Of a stretch of 64,000 bases of DNA, positions 48,583 through 58,223 are shown piece after piece. The stretch comes from DATAVB01 sp040414495 (GTDB taxonomy: Bacteria; Actinomycetota; Actinomycetes; Mycobacteriales; QHCD01): positions 1 to 64,000 of the forward strand of contig JBEDUI010000081.1 of the NCBI GenBank assembly GCA_040414495.1, in the 5' to 3' direction. Under the pieces are notes generated by a model. That model was not told the origin of the DNA. It ran no database searches and saw only the letters and a program-made list of their open reading frames with translations. The first letter of the stretch is position 1. Every line of letters starts with the position of its first letter. Made by a program: the position numbers and the translations under genes.

Positions 48583-49047
48583 ATGCCTCGCACGCAGCCT
48601 CGACGCCGGAAGCTGCGGACTGTCACCGAGACGTCCGCCGGCGGGCTGGTTGTGGACCGGCTGGACGAGGAGGCGCGAGGCGTGTTGATCGGACGGTTGG
48701 ATCGGCGCGGCCGGCTGTTGTGGTCGCTGCCCAAGGGGCATTTGGAGCCGTCCGAATCGGCGGAGGACGCGGCGATCCGCGAGGTCCATGAGGAGACCGG
48801 GATCTCCGGCGAGATCGTGCACCGGCTCGGCACCATCGACTTCTGGTTCGTGGCCGACGGCCGCCGGGTCCACAAGACCGTGCACCACTTCCTGCTGCTC
48901 GCGCGCAGCGGTGAACTCTCCGACGCCGACGTCGAGGTATCCGAGGTGGCCTGGGTGCCGCTGCCGGATGTTCCGGCGCAGTTGGCGTACGACGACGAAC
49001 GCGAGCTGGCCTCCCGCGCGCAGGGACTGCTCGCCAGCAGCGCGTGA
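48583..49047 (+). CDS. NUDIX hydrolase
   Basis: A 154-residue NUDIX enzyme, equivalent in position to mycobacterial MutT4 (Rv3908). The NUDIX box is complete, GHLEPSESAEDAAIREVHEE followed by TG, with the metal-binding Glu residues in REVHEE. It probably hydrolyses nucleoside di- or triphosphate derivatives; the substrate is not certain. It starts at the ATG at 48583, probably leaderless, and its stop overlaps the next start by 4 bases (GTGA). Confidence 0.88.
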   Translation: MPRTQPRRRKLRTVTETSAGGLVVDRLDEEARGVLIGRLDRRGRLLWSLPKGHLEPSESAEDAAIREVHEETGISGEIVHRLGTIDFWFVADGRRVHKTVHHFLLLARSGELSDADVEVSEVAWVPLPDVPAQLAYDDERELASRAQGLLASSA

Positions 49048-51326
49048 ACCGGCCCCGCACGCCGCAGCGGCGCATCCAGTCGCCGCGGCGCTCCCCCGTG
49101 CCACGGCACCGGTCCGTCCTGGCCCCGGTGGTCGGGGTGGTGGTCGGGGCGCTGGTCGTGGCGGCCGGCTGGGTCGGACCGACGCCGGCCTCGGCCCAAC
49201 CCGGTGGCGTGGACAACCTGACCTCCGGACCCAAGCAGGTCCGGGTGACCGTCGATCAGCTGAACCCGAAACTCATCAAGGCCGACTCGACCATCACCGC
49301 CACCGGCACTCTGACCAACGTCAGCGCGCACAAGGTCACCTCGCCGCAGATCCGGCTGCAGACCGGCACGCCGCTGACCGACCGGTCGCAGCTGACCGCG
49401 AACCCGCCACCCGAGGCCGGTGCATACTCGTGCACCTTCAAGGACCTGCCGCACGACCTCGTCCCCGGACAATCCCAGAACTACACGGTCTCGTGTCCGG
49501 CCAGCACGCTCGGGCTGACCGCGACCGGTGTGTACCCACTGACCGTGAACGTCAACGGCACCTTGTTCGACGGCACAACCGCCCGGGTCGGCGAGGCCGA
49601 CACGTCGCTGCCGTTCTTCACCCAAAAGCCGGCCGCGCCGACCAAGGTGTCCTGGCTGTGGCCCATCATCGACCGCCCGCACCAGTTCACCCCGGGTCTG
49701 CTCTACGGCGCCTCGCACAGGTTGCCCAGTGGTGTGTTCCGCGACGACGCGCTGGCCTCCTCACTCAAGGCGACCGGTCGCCTCGGCCGGCTCGTATCGA
49801 CCGCGCTGTTCGCGCCGAAAGACGTCCAGCTGACCATCGTTCTGGACCCGGAGCTGATCAGCGAGGTGGCCGCCATGCGCAGCAGCTACCAGGTGGCCAA
49901 CGGCTCCGCCACGGTCGCCGGCACCGGCAGCCGGGCCGCCCGCGACTGGCTGACCCGACTCGAGCGGCTGACCAAGCGGCCCGGCGTCACCGTCGACGTC
50001 CTGCCCTACGCCGACCCCGACCTGCTCGCCCTGGCCGACGGGCCAGTGGGACTGTCCGCCCGGATCGGGCCGGCCTACGAACAGGGTCTGAGCGCGATCC
50101 GGAAGATCATGCCGATCAACAACCCGCTCGCTCTGGCCTGGCCGGCCGACGGTCAGCTCGACAACAACACGCTCTACACCCTGGCCGGACAGTCGCTGGC
50201 CGGCGTGGTCGCCTCGTCCGACTCGCTGCCGCTGACGCAGAGCCAGACCCCGACCCCGAACGCCGCCGCCAGCATTCCGGCCCAGGGCACCACGCTGCGG
50301 GCGGTGGTGCCGGACAGCCAGCTCGGCAAGGTGGTCGGCATACCGCGGCTGACCAAGGGCCTGCGGTTGAGCGAGCAGGAGTTCATCTCCGAGCTGGCCA
50401 TGATCACCGCGGAGGCGCCCAGCAACGCCCGCAGCATCGTCATCGCGCCGCCGCGCCGCTGGGCCACCTCGCCGTCCTATCTCAAGGCGATGCTCGAGGA
50501 CAGCACCTCTTTGCCGTGGGCCCAGAGCACGTCGGTCTCCGACACGCTGGCCGCCCCGATCACGGCCCAGCGCGGCGCGCTGCAGCATCCGGCCAACGCG
50601 AGCCGGAACCAGGTGACGCAGACCCAGCTGAGCACGCTGAGCGGCGACCTGGGCTCGCTCAACAGCTTCAGCTCGACCCTGTCCAATCAGGACGCCGACA
50701 CGCTGCTGACCCCGTATTACAAGGCCATCCTCACCGCCAGCTCCTCGGCCTGGCGGAGCGACCAGCCGCTGGGCGAGTCGTTTCTGCGCGACCTCGGTCA
50801 GGCGATCGCGGGCCTGCAGTCCCGGGTGTACGTGGTGGCGCCGTCGACCAAGCAACGCAGCTACACCCTGGCCTCTTCGTCCAGCCCGCTGGTGCTGACG
50901 GTCGCCAATACGTTCAATGTCCCGGTCAAGGTGCTGGTCCAGGTCATCCCGCGCGGTTCGGCCGGCTTCCGGGCCAGCTCGGTACCGGTCACGATCGCCC
51001 CGAACTCGCGGCAGACGGTCAAGGTGCCGGCGCACGTCGAACGGTCGGGCAGCTTCTCGGTCATGGCCGGCATCACGACCCCGCAGGGCAGCGGACAGGT
51101 TCTCGGACAACAGGTGCAGTTGAAGGTACGGAGCACCGCATACGGAGTGGTCACCCTGGGCATCACCGGCGGCGCGTTCGCCCTCCTGCTTCTGCTGGTC
51201 ATGCTGCGGCTCTACCGCCGTATCCGGGCATCCCGCCGGCCACCGGAGCCGCACGATCCCTCAGTCGAGTACCCGACCGGTGAATACCCGACCCTGACCC
51301 GGCACCGCTCGGACGCCGCCTCATGA
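49044..51326 (+). CDS. Secreted/membrane DUF6049-type protein (Rv3909-like)
   Basis: A 760-residue protein. A basic N terminus and a hydrophobic segment (about 27-46) lead into a large extracytoplasmic part. A C-terminal helix (YGVVTLGITGGAFALLLLLVM) precedes a short cytoplasmic tail. It occupies the place of Rv3909 between the NUDIX gene and murJ, and overlaps both by 4 bases, so translation is coupled. Function is unknown; its fixed place before murJ suggests a role in peptidoglycan export or control. Confidence 0.8.
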   Translation: MNRPRTPQRRIQSPRRSPVPRHRSVLAPVVGVVVGALVVAAGWVGPTPASAQPGGVDNLTSGPKQVRVTVDQLNPKLIKADSTITATGTLTNVSAHKVTSPQIRLQTGTPLTDRSQLTANPPPEAGAYSCTFKDLPHDLVPGQSQNYTVSCPASTLGLTATGVYPLTVNVNGTLFDGTTARVGEADTSLPFFTQKPAAPTKVSWLWPIIDRPHQFTPGLLYGASHRLPSGVFRDDALASSLKATGRLGRLVSTALFAPKDVQLTIVLDPELISEVAAMRSSYQVANGSATVAGTGSRAARDWLTRLERLTKRPGVTVDVLPYADPDLLALADGPVGLSARIGPAYEQGLSAIRKIMPINNPLALAWPADGQLDNNTLYTLAGQSLAGVVASSDSLPLTQSQTPTPNAAASIPAQGTTLRAVVPDSQLGKVVGIPRLTKGLRLSEQEFISELAMITAEAPSNARSIVIAPPRRWATSPSYLKAMLEDSTSLPWAQSTSVSDTLAAPITAQRGALQHPANASRNQVTQTQLSTLSGDLGSLNSFSSTLSNQDADTLLTPYYKAILTASSSAWRSDQPLGESFLRDLGQAIAGLQSRVYVVAPSTKQRSYTLASSSSPLVLTVANTFNVPVKVLVQVIPRGSAGFRASSVPVTIAPNSRQTVKVPAHVERSGSFSVMAGITTPQGSGQVLGQQVQLKVRSTAYGVVTLGITGGAFALLLLLVMLRLYRRIRASRRPPEPHDPSVEYPTGEYPTLTRHRSDAAS

Positions 51327-53347
51327 GCGACTACTACCCACGCGGCGCACCACCGCGGCCACCGCATCGTTCGCGGCCCCCGCAGCAGCCTCGGCAACAA
51401 GCTCCGCAGCGACCGCCGCAACAGCCTCCGCCGCGGCCACCACGCGAGCCGTACCGCGACCGCTACCAAGGTGCGTACGAAGACCTCTACAGCGACGACT
51501 ACTACAGCCCGCAACCGCTGGGCAGCTGGAACGGCGACGAACCGTATTCCAGCCTCGTCCTCGGCCGCTGGGACGGGCATCGGATCGTCAGCCCGGAAGA
51601 GGACGCGCAACGGCAGGGCCTCGAGGCACCGCCGATCAAACCGCGCAAGCAGCTGTACACGGTCACCGCACGCGGCGGGGTGCGCCGGGTCGGGCCGAGC
51701 GAGGTCGGGGCCGAGCAGCGCCAGCCGGGAACCCGGGCCGGCGCCGAGCCGAGCCTGGCCCGGTCCAGCCGCATCATGGCGATCGCCAGCGCGACTTCCC
51801 GGATCACCGGCTTCGCCCGGCAGATCGCGCTGACCGCCGCGGTCGGCCTCGGCCTGATCGGCGACGCGTACAACACCGCCAACTACCTGCCCAACATCGT
51901 CTACGAGCTGCTGCTCGGCGGCGTGCTCACCTCGGTGATCGTGCCGCTGCTGGTGCACGCGCAACGCAACCACGCCGACGACGGCGAGGCGTACGCGCAG
52001 CGGCTGCTGTCCCTGGCCACGGTGATGTTGACCGTCGCCACGATTCTCGCGGTCCTGGCGGCGCCATTACTGGTCCGGTTATTCGGCATCTCCGGCGGTT
52101 CGCAGGAACACGTGGCGACGTGGCTGGCCAGACTGCTGTTACCCGAGATGGTCTTCTACGGCGTCGGGGCGATGCTCGGCGCGATCCTGAATACCCGCGG
52201 CGTCTTCGGCCCACCGATGTGGGCGCCGGTCCTGAACAACGTTGTCGTCATTCTTACGGCCGCGCTGTTCTTCGTCATGCCCGGGCCGCACACGTTGACG
52301 GTCGAGTCGATGACCACGGCCCAGATCCTGGTGCTGGGCATCGGTACGACGTTGGGCATCGTGGCCCAGACAATCGTGCTGCTGCCGTATGTGCGCCGAG
52401 TCGGCTTCCGCTGGCGGTGGCGCTTCGACCTGCGCGGATCCGGGCTCGGCCAGGACGGCGCGCTCCTGCTGTGGGTCATCGGGTACGTCGTGGTGAGCCA
52501 GATCGGCGTCTCCACGATCGTGCACCTGTCGAACTCGGCCGGGACCGAGAGCGGCGGCATCGGGTACGCGGTGTACGCCAACGCCAGCCTGCTGTTCCAG
52601 ATGCCGTACGGCATCGTCGGCGTCGCGCTGCTGACCGCGCTACTGCCCCGGATGAGCCGGGCCGCGGCGACCGGCGACATTCGCCGGATGCTCGATGACC
52701 TGTCGCTGGGCAGCCGGCTCACCGCGGTCGCGCTGATCCCGATCACCGTCGGTTTCATCGTGCTCGGGCCGGCGATCGCGGTGTCGATCTTCGCTCACGG
52801 GCGCACCTCGATCAGCAGCGCACACACCATGGGTCTGGCCCTGGCATGGTCGGCGTTCGGTCTGCTGCCGTACGCGATGACGTTGCTGCAGTTGCGCGCG
52901 TTCTACGCGGTCAAGGACGCCCGGACGCCGACTCTGATCAACGTTGCGATTGTGGCGTTCCGCTTGGTCATCTGCTTCATCGTGCCGGTAATCCTGCCGG
53001 CGCGGCAGGTGGTCATTGGGCTCGCGGTTGCCAACAGCCTGTCATTCATAGTCGGTCTGGTGCTCGGGGATGTGCTGCTGCGTAAGCGGTTCGGGCCGCT
53101 GGGCACCGGCCGGTTGGTCCGGACGAGTACGCAGATGCTGATCGCATCTATCATCGGCGGGCTCGTCGCCTGGCTGGCCCTGTACGTCATCACCCAGGAA
53201 TTCGGTTCGGGCCGGGCCGGCTACACGCTGGCCACCATCGTCGGCTGTCTGGCCGGTGGCGTCGTCGCGTTCATCGTGGCGATGCGCCTGCGGGTCGAGG
53301 ATCTCAATGCGGCGGTGGGCCGGGTCCGCCAACAACTCGGACGATGA
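51323..53347 (+). CDS. murJ: Lipid II flippase MurJ (MviN)
   Basis: A 674-residue MOP-superfamily flippase that moves lipid II across the membrane. About 150 N-terminal residues are cytoplasmic and rich in Pro, Gln and Arg; the 14-helix core begins around residue 153 (SRITGFARQIAL) and includes NIVYELLLGGVLTSVIVPLL. In mycobacteria MurJ is fused to a pseudokinase and an extracellular domain; here those are on the following gene. Its start overlaps the preceding stop by ATGA. Confidence 0.94.
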   Translation: MSDYYPRGAPPRPPHRSRPPQQPRQQAPQRPPQQPPPRPPREPYRDRYQGAYEDLYSDDYYSPQPLGSWNGDEPYSSLVLGRWDGHRIVSPEEDAQRQGLEAPPIKPRKQLYTVTARGGVRRVGPSEVGAEQRQPGTRAGAEPSLARSSRIMAIASATSRITGFARQIALTAAVGLGLIGDAYNTANYLPNIVYELLLGGVLTSVIVPLLVHAQRNHADDGEAYAQRLLSLATVMLTVATILAVLAAPLLVRLFGISGGSQEHVATWLARLLLPEMVFYGVGAMLGAILNTRGVFGPPMWAPVLNNVVVILTAALFFVMPGPHTLTVESMTTAQILVLGIGTTLGIVAQTIVLLPYVRRVGFRWRWRFDLRGSGLGQDGALLLWVIGYVVVSQIGVSTIVHLSNSAGTESGGIGYAVYANASLLFQMPYGIVGVALLTALLPRMSRAAATGDIRRMLDDLSLGSRLTAVALIPITVGFIVLGPAIAVSIFAHGRTSISSAHTMGLALAWSAFGLLPYAMTLLQLRAFYAVKDARTPTLINVAIVAFRLVICFIVPVILPARQVVIGLAVANSLSFIVGLVLGDVLLRKRFGPLGTGRLVRTSTQMLIASIIGGLVAWLALYVITQEFGSGRAGYTLATIVGCLAGGVVAFIVAMRLRVEDLNAAVGRVRQQLGR

Positions 53348-53480
53348 GGAGCGCACTGACTCGTGACAACCGTCGCCACAGCACCTGCGTCTGGACGTGT
53401 GGTGTGTTCGATCCAGTTTCTGGCTGGTGCATGCCTGGACGGTTGCGCATACTGGGTTGGTCACCGATGGGGGGAGAGCG

Positions 53481-54968
53481 GTGAGTTCTGACGTCGCCAG
53501 CGGACGGGCATCATCCGGCCGGTTGGGCTCCCGTTACGAGTTGCACGAGCGCATCGAAACCTCCACGACACGCTCGTCCCGTCTCACATCGTGGCGTGCC
53601 TACGACACCACCCTGCGCCGGCAAGTCCGGCTCGACGTGCATCGTCCCGGCGGCGAGGCCGCCCGCCGGTTTCTGACCACCGCGTACGCCGCGGGCGCGG
53701 TGACCCACCCGGCTCTGGCCCGGGTGCTCGACGTCGTCGACGAAGGTCAGCAGGCCTACGTGGTCAGCGCCTGGATCGACGGCACCCCGCTGACCCGGTT
53801 GTTGTCCGAGTCGCCGTTCGAGCCCGATCAGGCCGCGTCCATCGTCGGCCAGCTCACCGACGGGGTCATCGCCGCCCACCAGGCCGGCACGACGGTCGGC
53901 GTGCTCCGCCCGGATCATCTGCTCCTCACGCCCAGCGGCACCGTGACCCTCGTACGGGTGCCCCGACCCGGCCCGACTCCGACCGATGACGTGCGCGGCC
54001 TGGGCGCCCTGCTGTACGCCGCACTGACCAGCCGTTGGCCGCTGGACACCGGCGGCGCCGGCCTGCCGCCCGCGCCCACCACCAGCGGCCGGCTGTGCAC
54101 TCCGCGCCAGCTGCGCGCCGGCATCCCAGCCGACCTGTCCAACCTCACGATGCGGGCGCTGTACCCAGACCAGCCCGGAGGCATCAGCTCGGCCACCACG
54201 TTCGCCGACGCGATCCGGGCCCGGACCGGGCCGCCGCCGGACCTGCTGCCGTTCCGTGGCGCCGGCGAGCCACCCGAGCCGGACGACCGACCGGAGCGGA
54301 CCCGCCGTAGCTCCACTCGGCTGGTGGTGCCCCTGGCCTGCCTGCTCGTATTCGGCCTGATGGCCTGGTTGGTGGTCAGTGTGGTCACCGGGAATGGCAA
54401 CCACGGCTCCAAGCCGGCCGCCGCCGGTCAGTCGCCGAAAACGTCGGCCTCGGCGACGCATCCGTCGCGCTCATCGACCTCTGGTCACAAGGCGCCGGCC
54501 CACGAGGTGTCGGCACCCACCGCGATCAAGGCCGCCAGCGTGAACAGCTTCAATCCGTATAACCAGCCGCCCGGCGACGACAACGCGTCGAAAGTCGGGT
54601 TGGCCTCGGACGGCAATCCAGCCACGGCCTGGGAGACCGATCCGTACAGCCGTTCGCCCAAATTCGGCAACCTGAAGCCGGGTTCGGGCCTGATATTCGA
54701 CATGGGCTCTGCCGTCACGATCCGGCAGATCCGTATCAGTACGCCCACTCCGGGTATCTCGTTACAGGTGCTGGCGGCCGACTCCCCGTCCGAGGCACAG
54801 AACTCGATGACGGTGGTCGGCAGCGAGTCGCACACTGGTTCGTCGATGACGGTCTCGTCGGCATCGAAGACGCCGCATCGCTACTGGGTCGTCTGGCTCA
54901 CCGAGTTGGCGCCGACGTCGTCGGGTCAGTACCAGGGCGGCATCAGCGAGGTCCGTTTCCTGCACTAA
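53481..54968 (+). CDS. Membrane pseudokinase with extracellular discoidin-like domain
   Basis: A 495-residue protein: kinase-like domain (about 15-250), linker, one membrane helix (STRLVVPLACLLVFGLMAWLVVSVV, about 304-328) and an extracellular beta domain (about 380-495: DGNPATAWETDPY; GSGLIFDMGS; VRFLH) resembling F5/8-type discoidin. The kinase part lacks the VAIK lysine, has LRPDHLLL in place of HRDLKxxN, and has no DFG, so it should not phosphorylate. In mycobacteria the matching pseudokinase is fused to MurJ and, once phosphorylated by PknB, recruits FhaA. Here it is split off. GTG start with GGGGAG upstream. Confidence 0.88.
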   Translation: MSSDVASGRASSGRLGSRYELHERIETSTTRSSRLTSWRAYDTTLRRQVRLDVHRPGGEAARRFLTTAYAAGAVTHPALARVLDVVDEGQQAYVVSAWIDGTPLTRLLSESPFEPDQAASIVGQLTDGVIAAHQAGTTVGVLRPDHLLLTPSGTVTLVRVPRPGPTPTDDVRGLGALLYAALTSRWPLDTGGAGLPPAPTTSGRLCTPRQLRAGIPADLSNLTMRALYPDQPGGISSATTFADAIRARTGPPPDLLPFRGAGEPPEPDDRPERTRRSSTRLVVPLACLLVFGLMAWLVVSVVTGNGNHGSKPAAAGQSPKTSASATHPSRSSTSGHKAPAHEVSAPTAIKAASVNSFNPYNQPPGDDNASKVGLASDGNPATAWETDPYSRSPKFGNLKPGSGLIFDMGSAVTIRQIRISTPTPGISLQVLAADSPSEAQNSMTVVGSESHTGSSMTVSSASKTPHRYWVVWLTELAPTSSGQYQGGISEVRFLH

Positions 54969-55054
54969 TGACGGACCGACATGGTCCGTGGGTAGGCAGG
55001 CATCGGAGATACGGCGGAGCGATGGCACGTCTGACTGGTACGCAGCAATCCGAC

Positions 55055-55060
55055 TATTCT
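55055..55060 (+). promoter_or_regulatory. -10 box for a leaderless sigma-factor transcript
   Basis: TATTCT is followed by 6 bases and then the GTG at 55067. The sigma gene could thus be transcribed apart from the murJ operon. Confidence 0.45.
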
Positions 55061-55066
55061 CGCACC

Positions 55067-55654
55067 GTGCCCGCGGCCGGTGATCCCACCCAGATGAGCG
55101 ACGCCGAGTTGCTACGAGCCCACGTGGCCGGCGACCCCTATGCGTTCGACACCCTCATCAAACGGCACCGGGACCGGCTCTGGGCGGTCGCTCTGCGGAC
55201 CATGCGGGACCCCGACGAGGCGGCCGACGCCCTGCAGGACGCGCTGATCTCCGCGTTCCGGGCGGCCGGATCGTTCCGCGCCGAGTCCGCGGTCACCACC
55301 TGGCTGCACCGCATCGTCGTCAACGCCTGCCTCGACCGCATTCGCCGGCGTAAGGCCCGGCCGACCGTCAGCCTGCCCGAGGAAGGTCCGGGTGAGCCGG
55401 TCGAGCGGCGCGACCAGATCTCCGAACGGGACACGGCGATGGCGATCGAGGCGGCGCTCGGTGAGTTGCCGGTCGAGCAACGGGCCGCGATCACGCTGGT
55501 CGACCTGGAGGGCTACTCGGTCGCCGACAGCGCGCAGATCCTCGGCGTCGCCGAAGGCACCATCAAAAGTCGGTGCGCCCGGGGCCGCGCGCGGTTGGCG
55601 ACTCTCCTCGGACACCTGCGGAACCAGGACGGGCCATCGGTCGTCGCACCGTAG
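55067..55654 (+). CDS. sigM: ECF sigma factor SigM
   Basis: A 195-residue ECF sigma factor. Region 2 covers AFDTLIKRHRDRLWAVALRTM and DALISAFRAAGSFRAES; region 4 is LPVEQRAAITLVDLEGYSVA followed by GTIKSRCARGRARL. Position before an anti-sigma gene, trxB and trxA is that of SigM. I choose the GTG at 55067 because TATTCT lies 6 bases before it; the ATG at 54968, which overlaps the previous stop as TAATG, is also possible. Confidence 0.88.
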   Translation: MPAAGDPTQMSDAELLRAHVAGDPYAFDTLIKRHRDRLWAVALRTMRDPDEAADALQDALISAFRAAGSFRAESAVTTWLHRIVVNACLDRIRRRKARPTVSLPEEGPGEPVERRDQISERDTAMAIEAALGELPVEQRAAITLVDLEGYSVADSAQILGVAEGTIKSRCARGRARLATLLGHLRNQDGPSVVAP

Positions 55655-55677
55655 TTGGCACGTATTGGGGAGGCGCG

Positions 55678-56535
55678 ATGAGTGCTGAGGATCGGCTCGA
55701 GCCGGTGTTCGGACCAGATGGCCAGCCGGACGCAGCGACCTTGGCGGGCTTGGAGCTCGACGCATTCGACGCCGAGACCACGGCTATGATCCGCGCCCGT
55801 CTGAGCGAATCCCCCAAATCCCGCGAAACTCTCGCCGCCCTGGATGCTGTCCGGGACCGGCTGCACGAGCAACCGACTCCGCGGATGCCGGATGCGGTCG
55901 CGGACCGGATCTCGGCCGCCTTACGGTCCGAGCAGCAGGCGCGTGCCGCCGGTCCGCCCGCCATCGCGGAGGAGTCGCGGCAGCCGCAGCAGACCGCCGG
56001 AGTCGTCAGCCTCGAGGAGGCCCGGACGCGACGCGCGCGCCGTACCCGCCGACTCGGTCTGGCCGCTGCGGGGGTCGCGGTCCTCGCCGCCGGTGGCATC
56101 GTTTACGGCGTCACCGCCCAGAACTCGACCAGCGGCAACCCCCAGCAACCGAACCAGGCGCTGGTCCACCCCTCCGCGGGCGCGAAGTCCTCGCACCAGG
56201 TCGGGCAGCCGGACATCGGACAGTCCGCACCGCATCAGACCGCCGTCCCCAGCTACACCAAAGACAACCTTCGGGCCGCGTTGCCCACCATCGTCGCCAC
56301 GTCCAAGACCGGCGTGAACGTCCCCGGCGGTTCGAGCGCCGGGCCCGACATAGCCGCCTGCAGCGGGACGCTCGGTCAGAAGTCCGAACCGCTCGCCGTG
56401 CAGCACGCGCAGTTCCAGGGCCGCAGCTCGTACGTCTTCGTCTACCCGACCGGAACCGACCACCAGGCCAAGGTCTTCGTCGTCAGCCCGACCTGCACCG
56501 GTGCCCCGCTCTACCAGACGAGCGGTCAGTACTGA
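55678..56535 (+). CDS. Membrane anti-sigma factor (RsmA-like)
   Basis: A 285-residue single-pass protein. The N-terminal cytoplasmic part (1-120) should hold SigM; a membrane helix (LGLAAAGVAVLAAGGIVYGV) follows basic RRARRTRRL. The extracytoplasmic part has two cysteines (DIAACSGTLG and VSPTCTG), which could form a redox-sensitive disulfide. The zinc-binding HxxxCxxC anti-sigma motif is absent. GGGGAGG lies before the ATG. It is equivalent in place to Rv3912. Confidence 0.82.
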   Translation: MSAEDRLEPVFGPDGQPDAATLAGLELDAFDAETTAMIRARLSESPKSRETLAALDAVRDRLHEQPTPRMPDAVADRISAALRSEQQARAAGPPAIAEESRQPQQTAGVVSLEEARTRRARRTRRLGLAAAGVAVLAAGGIVYGVTAQNSTSGNPQQPNQALVHPSAGAKSSHQVGQPDIGQSAPHQTAVPSYTKDNLRAALPTIVATSKTGVNVPGGSSAGPDIAACSGTLGQKSEPLAVQHAQFQGRSSYVFVYPTGTDHQAKVFVVSPTCTGAPLYQTSGQY

Positions 56536-56716
56536 GCACGTAGCGGGTTTATCGGACAGCGGTACCGGGTGTGGCCTGGTCCTACGGCCCGGTGCGGGAA
56601 TGTCAACCCCGTAGGATCCGTTGGGCGCGATGGTGGGTCGCAACCGATTCAAGAACGGCTCGACCACCGTGCTTCAAGTGACTTCAGGTGCTTGCAGGCG
56701 AGGGAAGGGTCCAGGC

Positions 56717-57688
56717 GTGAGCAGCGAAGACATCCGCAACGTCATCATCATCGGTTCAGGTCCGGCCGGATACACGGCCGCGCTGTACACCGCTCGCGCC
56801 AACCTGGAGCCGCTCGTTTTCGAGGGCAGCCAGTACGGCGGCGCGCTGATGACCACCACCGAGGTGGAGAACTACCCGGGTTTCACCGAGGGCATCCTCG
56901 GCCCCGAGCTCATGGAGACGATGCGGTCCCAGGCTGAGCGGTTCGGAGCGGAACTGCGCCCCGACGACGTAGCCGAGGTCGACCTGTCCGGTCCGGTGAA
57001 GACCGTGACCGCCAGCGGCAAGACCTACCGAGCCCGGGCCGTCATCGTGGCGACCGGTTCGGCGTACCGGTACCTGGGGCTGGGCAGCGAGAAGGAACTG
57101 CTCGGTCACGGCGTATCGGCGTGTGCGACCTGTGACGGGTTCTTTTTCCGCGATCAGGACATCGCCGTGGTCGGCGGCGGCGACACCGCCATGGAAGAGG
57201 CGACGTTCCTCACCCGGTTCGCGCGCAGCGTGACGATCATCCACCGCCGCGACCAGTTGCGGGCCAGCAAGATCATGCAGGAGCGGGCGTTCAACAACGA
57301 CAAGATCCGGTTCGTCTGGGACAGCGAAGTCACCGAGGTGCTCGGCGACAAGTCGGTGACCGGTGTACGGCTACGCAACCGGGTCACCGGCGATGAGTCG
57401 ACGCTCGAGGTGAGCGGGCTGTTCGTCGCGATCGGACACGAGCCGCGCACCGAGCTGGTTCGGGGCCAGCTGAAGCTGGACGACAGTGGGTACGTCGTTG
57501 TCGAGTCGCCCTCGACCCGGACCAACCTCGACGGCGTGTTCGCGTGTGGCGATGTCGTCGACCACACGTACCGTCAGGCCATCACCGCCGCGGGGACCGG
57601 CTGTTCGGCGGCGTTGGACGCCGAGCGTTGGCTCGCCGCTCAGGACGAGGCCGGCGAGCCCGCACCCAGCTCAGCCGTCACCGCCTGA
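56717..57688 (+). CDS. trxB: Thioredoxin reductase
   Basis: A 323-residue low-Mr flavoprotein that reduces thioredoxin with NADPH. FAD motif GSGPAGYTAALYTARA, redox pair Cys136 and Cys139 in ACATCDG, NADPH motif VGGGDTAMEEA with HRRDQLRA, and the C-terminal GVFACGDVVDHTYRQA. GTG start at 56717 with AAGGG upstream. Followed by trxA after 29 bases. Confidence 0.97.
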   Translation: MSSEDIRNVIIIGSGPAGYTAALYTARANLEPLVFEGSQYGGALMTTTEVENYPGFTEGILGPELMETMRSQAERFGAELRPDDVAEVDLSGPVKTVTASGKTYRARAVIVATGSAYRYLGLGSEKELLGHGVSACATCDGFFFRDQDIAVVGGGDTAMEEATFLTRFARSVTIIHRRDQLRASKIMQERAFNNDKIRFVWDSEVTEVLGDKSVTGVRLRNRVTGDESTLEVSGLFVAIGHEPRTELVRGQLKLDDSGYVVVESPSTRTNLDGVFACGDVVDHTYRQAITAAGTGCSAALDAERWLAAQDEAGEPAPSSAVTA

Positions 57689-57717
57689 CCGATCATCACA
57701 ACCGAGAGAGAGACACC

Positions 57718-58044
57718 GTGTCTGAACACAGCGTGAAAGTCACCGACGAGAGCTTCGCCAGCGACGTACTAGGTAGCGACAAGACCGTCGTGGTGGACTT
57801 CTGGGCTGAGTGGTGCGGGCCATGCAAGATGGTCTCGCCGGTGCTCGAGGAGATCGCCGGTGAGCACGCCGACAAGATCACCCTGGCCAAGCTGAACATC
57901 GACGATAACCCGCAGATCGCCCGCGAGTACCAGATCATGTCGATCCCGACGATGTCGGTGTTCCAGGGCGGCAAGCTGGTCAAGTCGATCGTCGGCGCGA
58001 AGCCGAAGGCCGCACTGCTGTCGGACCTGAAGGACTACCTGTAA
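57718..58044 (+). CDS. trxA: Thioredoxin
   Basis: A 108-residue thioredoxin with WCGPC (Cys33, Cys36), VVVDFWAEWCG, the cis-Pro in MSIPTMSVFQGG, and the usual C-terminal helix. It starts with GTG and is the partner of the adjacent reductase. Confidence 0.97.
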   Translation: MSEHSVKVTDESFASDVLGSDKTVVVDFWAEWCGPCKMVSPVLEEIAGEHADKITLAKLNIDDNPQIAREYQIMSIPTMSVFQGGKLVKSIVGAKPKAALLSDLKDYL

Positions 58045-58223
58045 TCCGTCGGTAATGTCCTCGCCTGTCGTTTTCTGACGGGCCCCGTCATCGCCCGATG
58101 TGAGCTATCTGCAGAATGGTCGACGACGACCCGCCCTTGGATGTGCCGGTCCGGGCCGCCTCCGCATTGCGCGGAACAGTGGCCCGAGGCCGGCACAACC
58201 ATTCAGACCGTAGGAACCCACGC

